Positions 1-9,020 of a stretch of DNA of 20,000 nucleotides are shown piece by piece; position 1 is the first letter of the stretch; each line of letters starts with the position of its first letter. The notes below the pieces were generated by a model, which did no database searches, had not been told where the DNA came from, and saw nothing but the letters and a program-made list of their open reading frames with translations. Source of the DNA: Chrysomallon squamiferum (Eukaryota > Mollusca > Gastropoda > Neomphalida > Peltospiridae); NCBI GenBank assembly GCA_012295275.1, contig CM022674.1, forward strand, positions 1,258,177-1,278,176, given 5' to 3'. The position numbers were made by a program, and so were the translations under genes.

Positions 1-780
1 ATAGTTCTGTATGCATCTGTCCCTCTAATCTGTCTGTAGTAACTACACTTACATCATCTTAAATACAAGAGACACAAATGTATAATCATCACAAACTACA
101 TACACTACCAGGAAACAAATATAAAACAAATTATCCTAATCGATCTAGCAGCAAGGACTTTTTTTCGAGCATCTTGTTACTGGCATACTTATAAACAATC
201 CTGAGAAAACGTCTGAAACTAATAAACAGTCCCATAAATTATTTTCCTTAATATGACTTATCACGCCAAGTGAAGTGAAAATGCAGACATACACGTGAAG
301 TGTTATGTGCATTATATTCACGCCGGTAAACTTATTTACTCCCAAACACGTGAAACATAAGTACAGAACCTCGGCCTTGCTTCATAGTTTGTCAATCAAC
401 GTCCTGTAATCTAAAAACTGAAAGTTTGATGAGGTAATAAGTGCCTATATTCCACTCAATGGTTCTGGTATAGATACGCAAGCGTTTGAGAATATCCAGC
501 TATAGACGTGAACGTACTTGATAAGGATGTCAGCTATGAAAACAAGTTGTTAAAAATCACACGCGCACCAAATTCACACATAAAGCCGACTCTCAGTTTT
601 GTGGTTAAAGAGCCAGACTGACTGACGTGTGAAGTGTGTCACACAATCAGTTCCTCGCCGTGCTAGTTTCCCGTTCCAGCCAGTGCTTTTTTTTGTTCTA
701 TGGGAAGGCGGACACAGAAATCACTTTCTGCTAATCGTTCAGTGGTACCAAGATTTCTCTTATCATCTAAATGTTCTCGT
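1..780. other. AT-rich intergenic DNA, no gene seen
   Basis: This stretch has no dominant simple repeat and no convincing open frame. The short frames have ordinary AT-rich composition and no recognisable domain. Two ACACGTGAA words (291-299 and 346-354) and two TCACGCC words (261-267 and 318-324) alternate within about 95 bases. That is the only internal regularity I noticed. It may be single-copy DNA, but repeat status cannot be judged without the genome. Confidence 0.6.
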
Positions 781-786
781 GATTGT

Positions 787-859
787 TTTTTTTTTTTTCT
801 ATTTCGTTTTTATTTTTATTTTTCCTTTTGGGGTTTATTATTATTATTGTGTGTGTGTG

Positions 860-936
<77 letters not shown>
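787..936. repeat. T-rich run followed by (TG)n microsatellite
   Basis: A pure T run near 787-799 and TTTTTA-type sequence lead into an alternating TG tract from about 848 to 935, broken once at 860-861. Alternating purine-pyrimidine DNA of this length can adopt Z-DNA. The Val-Cys and His-Thr frames across it are by-products of the repeat, not genes. Confidence 0.95.
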
Positions 937-938
<2 letters not shown>

Positions 939-1495
939 TGCTGGGTGGTCACGTGAATGATGTTTGTTTTGTTTTTATGTTTGTTTTGTTTTTTTCAACC
1001 ATCTGTTTCACGCAGTATAAAGCATCGTCCATTAAACATACTGTTCAGAAAGCCGTTAAATCCAACAGTCCTTGATTTTCCCACCCTTCCCCACCCAGCT
1101 ACGCCCACATTAACATATTCTCACCTACGTGCTAATGCATTTTTCATCCTCCAGCAATAAAAGAACCGACTGTGCTCTTTGTTGTTTACAGCTGTTTCGC
1201 GTGTTTGTAAGTGGAATAAATTCTCCGAAATGTCGCCTTGATAAATGAGTTCGTTCAGACCTTCAATGCAGCAGATAGCTGATATGTGTATTCATCTTCG
1301 GCTGTCGTTAAACATTTGTTCATTCATTGAAATGTTAAGTTTTGAAGAGCTTAAACTGTCAGTCGTCCTGTTTCGACGGTGTTTATGACAGCTGTGATAA
1401 TGTAGTGACAGCAGAGTTAATTAATATCGGATAATTTGAACTTGTAACACTGCGCAGATATCTGTGATTTCTGACCACTTGTCATTCACCAGCAG
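937..1495. other. Complex intergenic DNA, no gene seen
   Basis: This is non-repetitive sequence of moderate GC between two repeat blocks. Neither strand offers a credible exon. A CACGTG word lies at 950-955, and a cluster of TGACAG words lies at 1356-1411 (separate entry). Its complexity against the surrounding microsatellites makes it a reasonable place to look for conserved non-coding sequence. Confidence 0.55.
1351..1425. promoter_or_regulatory. Possible regulatory cluster: TGACAG sites, E-box, homeodomain core
   Basis: CTGTCA at 1356-1361, TGACAG at 1386-1391 and TGACAG at 1406-1411 match the core bound by TALE homeodomain factors (Meis/TGIF type). The middle site runs into an E-box CAGCTG (1389-1394), and a TTAATTAAT homeodomain-like word starts at about 1417. 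This is motif matching only. Hexamers occur by chance, so the call depends on conservation or accessibility data. Confidence 0.25.
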
Positions 1496-1498
1496 AAT

Positions 1499-1592
1499 AA
1501 TAACAACAACAACAACAACAACAGCAACAGCAACAATAGCATCATCATCAACAACAATAACAATGATATATAATAATAATAATGATAATAAA
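1499..1592. repeat. Compound CAA / CAT / AAT trinucleotide repeat
   Basis: An interrupted CAA tract carries CAG variants and turns into ATC and then AAT/GAT units. The gradual change of unit is typical of an old microsatellite that has drifted by point mutation and re-expanded. Confidence 0.9.
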
Positions 1593-1715
1593 TTGATTTT
1601 TTCTTTTGTTGATTTTTTAAATACTGATCGATAGTTATTGTAGTAGTGATGAATATGCTTATTTTTTACTATTAATGTTAAGTGTTATACTCTGTCGTTT
1701 GTTTGTATTCCTTCT

Positions 1716-1753
<38 letters not shown>

Positions 1754-2575
1754 TATATGTTTTTTTCAGTTGTTTTTATTTTATGGATTTTTTGTATGTT
1801 TGTGTGTAAATGTAATTTGTGTCTTTTGTGTCTGTGTTTGTCTGTGTTTCTGTCGGTAGTTTCTGTCAGTCGGCGTCATCTAAAACATTATTAACAGTTT
1901 TTATTTTCTCTTCATGTGTCACCGTGCATACGTAACTGTATCAAATTCTTACATTTTTATGTCTTGAATTATTGTCATTTCATTATGCTGTCGAGTTTTT
2001 ATTTGTTTTCGTGTTAACATCTTTCAGTTTGTATAAACACAGTAACTGTTTGAACTGAAACGTTGGTCAAAATATTTTTATTGTTTTCTTTTTTTTCTTT
2101 TTTTTTTTAATTATTATTATTTTATATATATAAATATTTACACATATAAATATTTAAACATTTGTTATAAATTTCATTTTTATTTTTTCTTTTTTTAAAT
2201 ATCCATTTTAACTTTATTTTTTTATTTATTTATTTATTTTTTTATTTTATTTTATTTTTATTTTTTTTATTTCCTTTTTTTTTTTTTGTTGTTTGGTTTG
2301 TTCTGGGACGTTATTTGTTGTAGTTTTGTTTTTGTTTGTTTGTTTGTTTTTGTTTGTTTGGTTTGTTTTGGTTTATTTAGTTTGTTTTAGTTTATTTTGT
2401 TTGTTTTTATTTATTTGTTTACTTATTTTTTGCTTTCTTTAAAGTGTTCCTTTTCTTACTGCTTTTCTCTTCGTTTTATTATTATTTGTTGATTTGTATT
2501 TTCTGTTAGACATATTTTCTTTCTCTGTACGTCACATGTTTTAGTTATTCTCCTTATTATTTTTTTTAATGCTTT
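1593..2575. repeat. Long T-rich low-complexity region (ATTT, TTTG units)
   Basis: About 1 kb in which the plus strand is dominated by T, with A mostly as isolated bases inside TTTA words. Local sub-arrays include ATTT units near 1717-1735 and 2218-2250, T runs near 2090-2110 and 2270-2288, and TTTG/TTTTG units at about 2325-2412. A short frame at 1682-1894 (70 residues, very rich in Phe, Tyr and Leu) simply reflects T-richness. No gene or transposon motif was seen. Confidence 0.85.
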
Positions 2576-2589
2576 TTGTTTTTGCCATT

Positions 2590-3150
2590 TTCATTACTAA
2601 TATTACTACTACTAACTAAAACTACTACTACAACTAGTTCTACTAGTGCAGGTAATATTGGTACACTGCTGTTACTACTGCTACTACTACTACTACTACT
2701 ACTACTACAAACTACTACTACTACTACTACTGCAACTACTACAACTACTACTACTATTACTATAATACTAAATTGGTACTATAGCAGGTGTTACTACTAC
2801 TAGTACAATTACTACTACTACCATACTAAGTTGCTACTACAAGAGTTGTTACTACTACAGCTACTGCTGCTGATGCTGATGCTGTTACTACTCCTAACAC
2901 AATAACTATTACAACTAATACTACACCACTACTATTACTAGAGCTGCTGTGACTATTAATACTACTATAACTATCACAACTAGCATAACAACTAGTACTG
3001 CTACCGTTACAACAAATGCCACTAGTACTTTTTCTACTATCACTACAAACAGGCTGAGGAATATTGTTTGTACGACAACTACTACAACTACCACCACTAC
3101 TACTCACGCCGTTGCTGTTGCTGCTGCTGTTGTTGTTGTTGTTGTTGTTT
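2590..3150. repeat. ACT trinucleotide array 1, long and imperfect
   Basis: More than 500 bases with three-base periodicity built on ACT on the plus strand, with many single-base variants (GCT, ATT, ACC, ACA). It ends in CTG/GTT units at about 3113-3149. The Thr-, Leu- and Ser-rich frames on both strands exist because a trinucleotide repeat rarely contains stops; they should not be read as proteins. It is one of four such arrays in the window, all in the same orientation. Confidence 0.93.
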
Positions 3151-3183
3151 ACACTGAATACCAATTACTTTACTTTATTGTAT

Positions 3184-3340
3184 ATTTACATTAATATTTA
3201 TAATTTTTTCGCTATGTTATATTTTGTATTATTTATTGATTCATTCATTTATTTATTTAATCTATTATTCATTTATTCATTTATTCATTTTTTTATTCAT
3301 TTATTCATTCATTCATTTATTTATTTATTTATAAATGCAA
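3184..3340. repeat. ATTT / ATTC tetranucleotide repeat
   Basis: The sequence opens as T-rich DNA and then settles into alternating ATTT and ATTC units from about 3236 to 3335. The two unit types are interleaved rather than in blocks, which suggests repeated C/T substitution followed by local slippage. Confidence 0.9.
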
Positions 3341-3979
3341 GAGTGAAACCAGCTCAGTGAATATTTGTTTCCATGTAATATCGGCCACTAATTTGGGAAT
3401 GAAAATTTTCTATGCCAGCTTGTTGATAACGAAAGTATGTTTATTCATTAGAAAATCTGCACGTTTAGGCACACGAGGAATGACAGAGAGGCAAGAAAAT
3501 GTGTAGAGACAAAAAGACAGAAAACAGACAAGCAGACAGACAGATATAAAATTCAGATAAACAGCTGCAGAGGTACACAGCCAAACAAAAATAACCTGTG
3601 CATGTGACTAACAAAAATCAACCATTTAACATGAACATAATTTTTTTTACACAATTCGCAGTTTAAAACTTCTAAAACAGAAGTTAATAAAACGTAAATT
3701 CTCTTACCTTATGCAAACAGTTTTCAAAAACATAGATCCAGAATTTTCTTGTGTAACGTTTTGTTTTTTTTTCTTTAAATCGTTAAGAAGTAACGTCCGA
3801 TTCAAAAACTGAATAATTCAAGAATGGAAAAAAAAGAAAAAAAAAACACCAACTGTGTCATTAAGTTTCTAGAAAACGCTTCGAACAAAAATAACAAGGA
3901 ACGATCATTCAGGCGTAACTAAATGTCTCGCTTTCCCCCACACACACAAACAGACCTCTGTTAATATTCTAGCGAAAAC
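3341..3979. other. AT-rich intergenic DNA, no gene seen
   Basis: This is mostly plain sequence. An ACAG/AGAC-rich purine-leaning patch lies at about 3478-3565, and short A and T runs occur near 3640-3650, 3763-3775 and 3828-3846. No reading frame has recognisable protein character. Confidence 0.55.
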
Positions 3980-4060
3980 CAAATTTCTCTTGTCCTCTCG
4001 CTTACAGTTACTCGCAGATCGATAGAAAGAAGTGCTCCAATTCGCGCAGTTCTCCGAGTA

Positions 4061-4081
4061 CAACAACAACAACAACAACAG
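4061..4081. repeat. (CAA)7 microsatellite
   Basis: A short, perfect CAA run inside the CpG-rich patch. On the opposite strand it reads as (TTG)n and gives a poly-Leu stretch. Confidence 0.9.
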
Positions 4082-4119
4082 CACGACCAACGACAGGCGG
4101 ACGTAGACAGCGAACACGA

Positions 4120-4135
4120 GCGCGCGCGCGCGCGC
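4120..4135. repeat. (GC)8 dinucleotide tract
   Basis: Eight perfect GC repeats in a strongly AT-rich window. Alternating GC is the classic Z-DNA-forming sequence and is fully self-complementary. All its CpGs are intact, which argues against long-standing heavy germline methylation at this spot. Confidence 0.9.
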
Positions 4136-4309
4136 AGTCACGTGGCAGACGCCGAACTTTTCGCAGACGAGGAAAATGTTATTTATAAACTGCAGGTGTG
4201 ATAATGTTCAAAAGATATGATTATTGTTGCTCTGATGTAGCCAGGTTTCATTGATTTTCTTACGTCTGCTTTTGTAGCCTTTATGTGATTACTAGCGATT
4301 TGCAGAGGA

Positions 4310-4330
4310 GTAATAATAATAATAATAATC

Positions 4331-4382
<52 letters not shown>

Positions 4383-4680
4383 GAATAATGACAATAATAA
4401 TAATGATGATAACAACAATGATAAAATATAATAATGATAATAATAATAACGATAATAATAATAACGATAATAATAATAAAAAAATAAATAAATTATCATC
4501 ATCATCATATTTATACACTTTTAATTATTATTATCATCATATTATACATTTTTTGTTACTATTATTTTTTTTCGCCTGTCGTTGGTCGTATTATACATTT
4601 TTTGTTACATCATCATCATCATTATCGTCGTTGTAATCGTCATCGTTACTGACAATGTCATAATTATCATCCATTTTTAA
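4310..4680. repeat. AAT array grading into GAT/ATC repeats
   Basis: A near-pure AAT tract at about 4312-4368 breaks into AATGAT and AACGAT variants up to about 4490. ATC units follow at about 4499-4512, 4528-4540 and 4605-4625, with TCG/TCA variants beyond. A 14-base word containing ATTATACATTTTTTGT occurs twice (near 4539 and 4589), so part of this block was duplicated. The poly-Ile frames are repeat artefacts. Confidence 0.88.
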
Positions 4681-4833
4681 ATTATTATTATGATATTTGT
4701 TTCTCTAATTTTGGGAAATAAAACGTGGAGAAAAAAAAACTTGATGGTTGGTAAAATGTAAAAATCACTCAGTTTTGGTGGCTTTTAGAACTATTTTTTT
4801 TTTCCGTTCCAACTTTGAGAAATGATATATTTA

Positions 4834-4875
<42 letters not shown>
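4834..4875. repeat. (AC)n microsatellite
   Basis: About twenty uninterrupted AC units followed by a short A run. No gene is associated with it. Confidence 0.95.
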
Positions 4876-4879
<4 letters not shown>

Positions 4880-5176
4880 AGCAATATCTATGGTTGGTGC
4901 TGTTCTGTTTATGGGAATGTAAAATACATTTATAAAGTCAGTAACTGATTTTATACGAATTCGTTAAAAGACTGATACAGAGGCCGGACTGTTATTGTCA
5001 GCGATCGGCGTCAAAAGACGCAATGATTATCTGTGTGCACGTGCGTGAGCGCGAGTGTGCAAGTGTGAGTGTGTCTTGTGTGTGCGCATTTATTTTAATT
5101 TATTTAGGAGGCGCAAAAAAACAACAAAAAATAAATAAATCGAGGGTTACGAACAAGTTGATGTTCATTGTGGTTG

Positions 5177-5248
5177 GCCTCGATGGCCAAGTAGTAAGGC
5201 GTTGGTCTCGTAAACCAAAGATCCAGGGTTCAATTCCCTGTCGGGACA
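5177..5248 (+). tRNA. tRNA-Thr (anticodon CGU), near-intact
   Basis: The 72 bases fold as a cloverleaf. The acceptor GCCTCGA pairs with TCGGGAC except for a C2-A71 mismatch. The D arm is TGGCCAAGTAGTAAGGC. The anticodon stem TTGGT/ACCAA is perfect around loop CTCGTAA, putting CGT at 5209-5211 (reads ACG, threonine). The T arm CAGGG/CCCTG encloses TTCAATT, and the discriminator is A. A and B boxes for RNA polymerase III are therefore present, and a run of nine T at 5269-5277 can terminate transcription. It differs from the intact minus-strand copy at 14910-14981 at five positions. Two of these compensate each other in the anticodon stem and one improves the acceptor. Only the C2-A71 mismatch weakens the case for function. 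Confidence 0.85.
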
Positions 5249-5268
5249 AACATTAATTGTTGTCATCA

Positions 5269-5277
5269 TTTTTTTTT
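5269..5277 (+). terminator. Polymerase III T-run terminator for the tRNA-Thr
   Basis: Nine consecutive T residues on the coding strand, 21 bases past the discriminator base. Four or more T normally suffice to stop RNA polymerase III. The spacing is a little long but usual for tRNA genes. Confidence 0.6.
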
Positions 5278-5388
5278 ATTGTATTGTTTAATTTATGTAA
5301 TATTTTCAAGAGCATAAAATAAATAATTTTCATTAAAAAAATAACCAAGTCGAAAGAATGTTGTACAAAGAATATGACGATATCAAAA

Positions 5389-5463
5389 TATATTTTATTT
5401 ATTTATTTATTTATTTTTATTATTTTTTTATTTATTTAAATTAATTAATATAATTTATTTATT
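5389..5463. repeat. ATTT tetranucleotide repeat
   Basis: ATTT units from about 5394 decay into AT-rich sequence with ATTAATTAAT and end at the start of the second ACT array. Confidence 0.88.
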
Positions 5464-5750
5464 AGTGATCACTACTACTACTACTACTACTACGACTACT
5501 ACTACTACTACTATCACTACTATTACTATTACCAATGAACATAATCATCGTCATCATTATTACAATTTCGTTTAGCAATACAACTGTTACCATTACTACC
5601 ACTACCACCACCATCACAATTATTAGTACTCTCATCATTATTGTTATTATCCTTACTATTTGACTTAATATTACTACTACAACTGCTACTACTACTACTA
5701 CCACTACCACTACAACCACTACAGCTACTATTACTACTACTACTACTGTG
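5464..5750. repeat. ACT trinucleotide array 2, imperfect
   Basis: Three-base periodicity on ACT starts at 5470 with ten clean units. It breaks through ATC and ATT variants and returns to ACT/ACC up to about 5748. The Val-rich minus frame and Leu-rich plus frame come from the repeat. Confidence 0.93.
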
Positions 5751-5849
5751 GTTCCAACAGCACTGTTTTCATTTTGATTACAACAGTCACACTTTTCTGT
5801 CGTGTTGCTATACAATAAACAAATCAAGTTTCTAAACTGATTGCCCAAC

Positions 5850-6050
5850 ACGGGCGTACTTTAATCGTCCGCCGATGTAAGCAGGTTACACAACAATTGA
5901 TAAATCACGTGACACGGTGCTATTTGCTGTCATGCATCACTGTGACAGTTTTATTCCCCTGGGAACCGGTTTCATTTGGAAACCGGAAGCCAGCCTCGAA
6001 TCGCCACGTCTAGATAATTATGCCGATAAAATGAGTAGGAAAATCGAAAC
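5850..6050. promoter_or_regulatory. Candidate cis-regulatory patch
   Basis: This is complex, CpG-containing sequence between two repeat blocks. It contains an eight-base palindrome TCACGTGA (5905-5912, E-box), an inverted pair CTGTCA / TGACAG (5927-5932 and 5943-5948, TALE-like), AACCGGTTT at 5964-5972 (the Grainyhead-type core) mirrored by AAACCGG at 5980-5986, and an ETS-like ACCGGAAGC overlapping the mirror copy. Several paired motifs in about 90 bases is suggestive, but this is motif inference only and nothing shows a target gene. Confidence 0.3.
5966..5986. repeat. Perfect 8-bp inverted repeat (CCGGTTTC hairpin)
   Basis: CCGGTTTC at 5966-5973 and GAAACCGG at 5979-5986 are exact reverse complements around a five-base spacer ATTTG. 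It could be a cruciform or hairpin, or two opposed binding sites for a dimeric factor. Confidence 0.85.
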
Positions 6051-6055
6051 TATGA

Positions 6056-6078
6056 TTTTTTTTTTTTTTTTTTTTTTT
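6056..6078. repeat. T(23) homopolymer
   Basis: Twenty-three consecutive T. No upstream retroelement body is recognisable on the minus strand, so I do not read it as a poly-A tail. Confidence 0.95.
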
Positions 6079-6220
6079 AATCTTTAAAATTATTCTAATT
6101 AGTTCTCTTTGTTCTTTTCCGACGTTGATTGGTATTAATGGGACGTAGGCTTATTTTTGCACTTATTGTTACTGTTGTTGTCCAGCGTGACCAAATTCAG
6201 TTACGATTTTATTATTTATT

Positions 6221-6399
6221 TTGTTGTTGTTATTATTATTATTATTGCATTAGTTATAGTAATAGCAGTAGTAGTAGTAGTTGTTGTTGTTGTTGTTGTT
6301 GTTGTGGCAGTAAATACTTTGTTGTTGCTGCATTACACACACACTCTCTCACACACACACGCACACACAAACATATTCTTGTCTTTTCTTTTGTTCGTA

Positions 6400-6466
<67 letters not shown>

Positions 6467-6540
6467 TTACATATTTACTTCACCATACAAAATAGCCGGT
6501 GTGTGTGTGTGTGTTTGTGTGTGCGTGTGTATGCGTGAGC
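6221..6540. repeat. Cluster of TTG, TTA, AGT, CA and GT microsatellites
   Basis: In order: TTG/TTA units at 6221-6246, AGT at about 6265-6281, TTG at 6281-6305, CA at about 6337-6370, about twenty-one uninterrupted TTA units at 6402-6464, and GT with GC variants at 6499-6536. The two overlapping frames across this block, rich in Cys, Val, Leu or Tyr, result from these repeats and are not genes. Confidence 0.93.
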
Positions 6541-7350
6541 GCGCACCTCTGTCGGATGTGTATGTATGTCTGTTTATCCGTCTCATCAACAGCCTTTTGT
6601 TCAAAATCTTAACTTTCATTTTGTACATTAAGAAGACCATATTCCAACATACCAGTCACTCTTCATAAGTATTAACTGTGTTTGATCATCCATTTTACTT
6701 ATTTATCTTTTGTGTAAAAGGAAAGTGTAAAACCCCATACTGATTTGATAAACAGTTTGCGTAGCTCTGTCTGGAACGGGAAAGTCTGGAACGATCTTTC
6801 GCTAACAAATGCACATACAAATGTTCGTGGAATATATAAGCAAACGAAGACTCTGTGAGAAACAGTGACAGCTGCGAAAGCAATAAAACCTTTAACTACT
6901 CTGAAAGCAAAGCTAAAATAACGGATTTGCGTAAGAGACGGCAACAGAACGACTGTTATTAACAGAGCCCAGACTTACTGCATCTCTCTGATGATATACA
7001 ATCGAATATCACGGAAATCTAAGTTATGTGTGTGCATGGAGTTTCTCACAGATTTGTACCTCTCTGTTTGAGAAAGAATCTCGCTGAAATCGCACACACG
7101 GAAGGAGGCAAGCCTGGGGAAACTGGGTTTAATTGTACTTCTGGTACCGATACACGAGTTCTGCTTGCGTGTTACGCTCGTCGTTAACCGACTTAAACCA
7201 GTCAACGATGCAACTACGTAAAGGGAGATAATAAGTAGACTTCAGCACACATAGGGTTTGGTTCCAAAAAGACAATTAAGAAAGAAAATAACTAACACTT
7301 AAGTAAATTACAGTGTAAGCTCTCGAAAAATGTTCTCTCTTTCATAGACT
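6541..7350. other. Complex intergenic DNA, no gene seen
   Basis: About 800 bases without simple repeats and with higher GC than average. Minus-strand frames at 6695-6883, 6699-6944 and 6975-7205 are 62-81 residues and match no domain I know; the last starts at TTG. A ten-base direct repeat GTCTGGAACG occurs at 6769-6778 and 6784-6793, and a TGACAGCTG word lies near 6857. It could include an unrecognised exon, but nothing positive supports one. Confidence 0.5.
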
Positions 7351-7355
7351 GTCCA

Positions 7356-7500
<145 letters not shown>

Positions 7501-7584
7501 TGTATATTATATATTTCCCTCAGCTGTTATTACAGTCTGTTTCTTATTCTCATTTATTTTGTACATACGTACGTTTATATACAG

Positions 7585-7632
7585 CATACACACAAAGACA
7601 CACGCACACACAAACACACACACACACACTCA
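7585..7632. repeat. Interrupted (CA)n repeat
   Basis: CACACA units are interrupted by AAAGA, CGC and AAA variants, preceded by TACGTACG near 7565. Confidence 0.85.
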
Positions 7633-7807
7633 TATATCCACACACTAAATTCTGAGTTAACTTCTTGTGTTAATCTTAATCAAAATAAACGTGATTAAAA
7701 CAGACCAAGTTCTCGACCTCTGTCAAGTCGACTTCGTTTAATTTCAACTTCAGCCGACCGTTCTTAGGAGTCTTTCTTGACGTTTTTCTTTCTTTTATCA
7801 TTTCTGC

Positions 7808-8350
7808 TTACTACTACTACTACTACTACCGCTACTCCTACTACTGCCACAACTGCTACAGTTACTGCTACCTCCACAACAGCTACTGCTATTAATACTA
7901 ATTTCATGACTACGATTAGTTCTGCCGTTATAACTACTAATTTAACTATTACGCTATATTACTTTTACTACTCCTACTATTTCTAATACTAGTATCTTTA
8001 CTCCTTCTGCTATTACTATTACTACTACTACTCTAAAAGTACTGCTTTTACTACTATTGCTACTTCTATAATTAATATCACTACTACTTCTGCCATTACC
8101 ATTTCTGCTACTACTAATATTACTACTACTAATACCATTACTACTATTACTAATACTGCTATTGCTACAGTTACTACTAATATTAATTACCAGTACTATA
8201 ACTATTACTAAAAATTATTATTATTATTACTACTACTACTAGTACTACTACAACTATTGCGGCTGCTACTACTACCATAGCCTTTACTACTTAATAACAA
8301 CAACAACAACAACAATCAACATCGTCTTCATCATTATCATCATCTTCATC
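7808..8350. repeat. ACT trinucleotide array 3 with CAA and CAT ends
   Basis: ACT periodicity runs from about 7808 to 8290 with frequent GCT, ATT, ACC and ACA variants. Short ATT (8214-8228), CAA (8296-8314) and CATT/TCATC (8330-8380) stretches follow. At nearly 500 bases it is as long as array 1 and equally degenerate. The Thr-rich frame at 7777-7986 is an artefact. Confidence 0.92.
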
Positions 8351-8380
8351 TTTATTCTAGTCATTGTCATTGTCATTTCA

Positions 8381-9010
8381 TTTCTGAGATAACAACGTCC
8401 ACGTTGAGACGAATGTCAACTTCGCGTCTAGACTTTCTTAAAACAAGGAAATTCAAAAAACGAATGCGGCTATTTACGATTAAAATAAATAATAATTGTT
8501 TTTCCAATCACACGAGATCGACGTTTAATCGATTACGTCATTTTCTCGTCTGCATAAAACAAATGACGTTCACAATAGACCGCGGTTTTCGCTAATCCTA
8601 CGCTTTTAAACCAAAGTTCTTACAGACACGAACACTTTTATGTTTTTTTTCTCTAAAATTCTGAGACAAACATTATGCTTTCGTCTATTTTAAAATAGAC
8701 ACATTATAGATCTTCAATCGCGGTACTTTAAAGACTTCACCAATTTATTTGCTGGCAGTGTAAGATAATAAAAAGCATGGTGATGTATTTTCGTTGTTTC
8801 CTAAAGTCGGAATGATTGCATTTTCTGTTGACAGCATAAAAGGTTTATTTCGGCTGGCTGCACCGACAGTCAACCTGTCACTGATCTGAAACGTCACTGC
8901 TTTCTATGGAAATTCAAGCACTTATGTCATGGGTACACAATCAAATTGCGTTGAAAAACTTTTGACCGTATCATTTCCTTCGTTAGTCCGCAATTCTGAG
9001 AATTTTTAGT
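8381..9010. other. Complex intergenic DNA, no gene seen
   Basis: This segment has little repetition and many CpGs in its first 200 bases. A 63-residue frame at 8404-8595 begins at TTG; even from its first ATG it has no recognisable features. The notable structure is the bZIP-like inverted repeat described separately. Confidence 0.5.
8535..8569. promoter_or_regulatory. Inverted pair of CRE-like half sites (ACGTCATTT / AAATGACGT)
   Basis: ACGTCATTT at 8535-8543 is the exact reverse complement of AAATGACGT at 8561-8569, separated by 17 bases. ACGTCA/TGACGT is the half site of CREB/ATF-type bZIP proteins, and another ACGTCA lies at 8891-8896. It could be a paired binding site or a chance hairpin. 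Confidence 0.3.
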
Positions 9011-9020
9011 TTTTATAAAT

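Larger units (their letters stand above)
3980..4190 (-). promoter_or_regulatory. CpG-rich promoter-like patch with TATA box on the minus strand
   Basis: Local CpG density is far above the surrounding DNA. On the minus strand a TATAAATA word (plus 4180-4187) is followed 36 bases later by a CACGTG E-box (4139-4144) and then a (GC)8 tract (4120-4135). That arrangement fits a core promoter reading leftward, with a start site expected near 4150-4160. A minus frame further down encodes a hydrophobic, signal-peptide-like run, but it begins at GTG, has no ATG, and its Leu stretch is just the CAA repeat read backwards. I therefore do not call a gene. TATA-like words are common in AT-rich DNA. Confidence 0.3.

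Noticed and set aside
629-1075. 148-residue frame with a long Cys-Val run
   Set aside because: Most of its length is the TG repeat and T-rich DNA; no domain and no splice context.
2826-3164. 112-residue Ser/Asn/Val-rich minus frame
   Set aside because: Generated by the ACT and GTT repeats, which lack stops in several frames.
3905-4141. Minus-strand frame with a signal-peptide-like hydrophobic start and Cys-containing tail
   Set aside because: It starts at GTG with no ATG in or before the frame, its Leu run is the CAA microsatellite read backwards, and its Ala-Arg start is the (GC)8 tract.
5001-5021. GCGTC-AAAA-GACGC hairpin upstream of the first tRNA as a bacterial-type terminator
   Set aside because: The stem is only five pairs, there is no T run after it, and the setting is eukaryotic.
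6129-6668. 179-residue frame, the longest in the window
   Set aside because: It runs through at least five consecutive microsatellites (TTG, AGT, CA, TTA, GT); only its ends are complex sequence.
6975-7205. 76-residue minus-strand frame in complex DNA
   Set aside because: It begins at TTG rather than ATG and shows no domain; one frame of this length is expected by chance.
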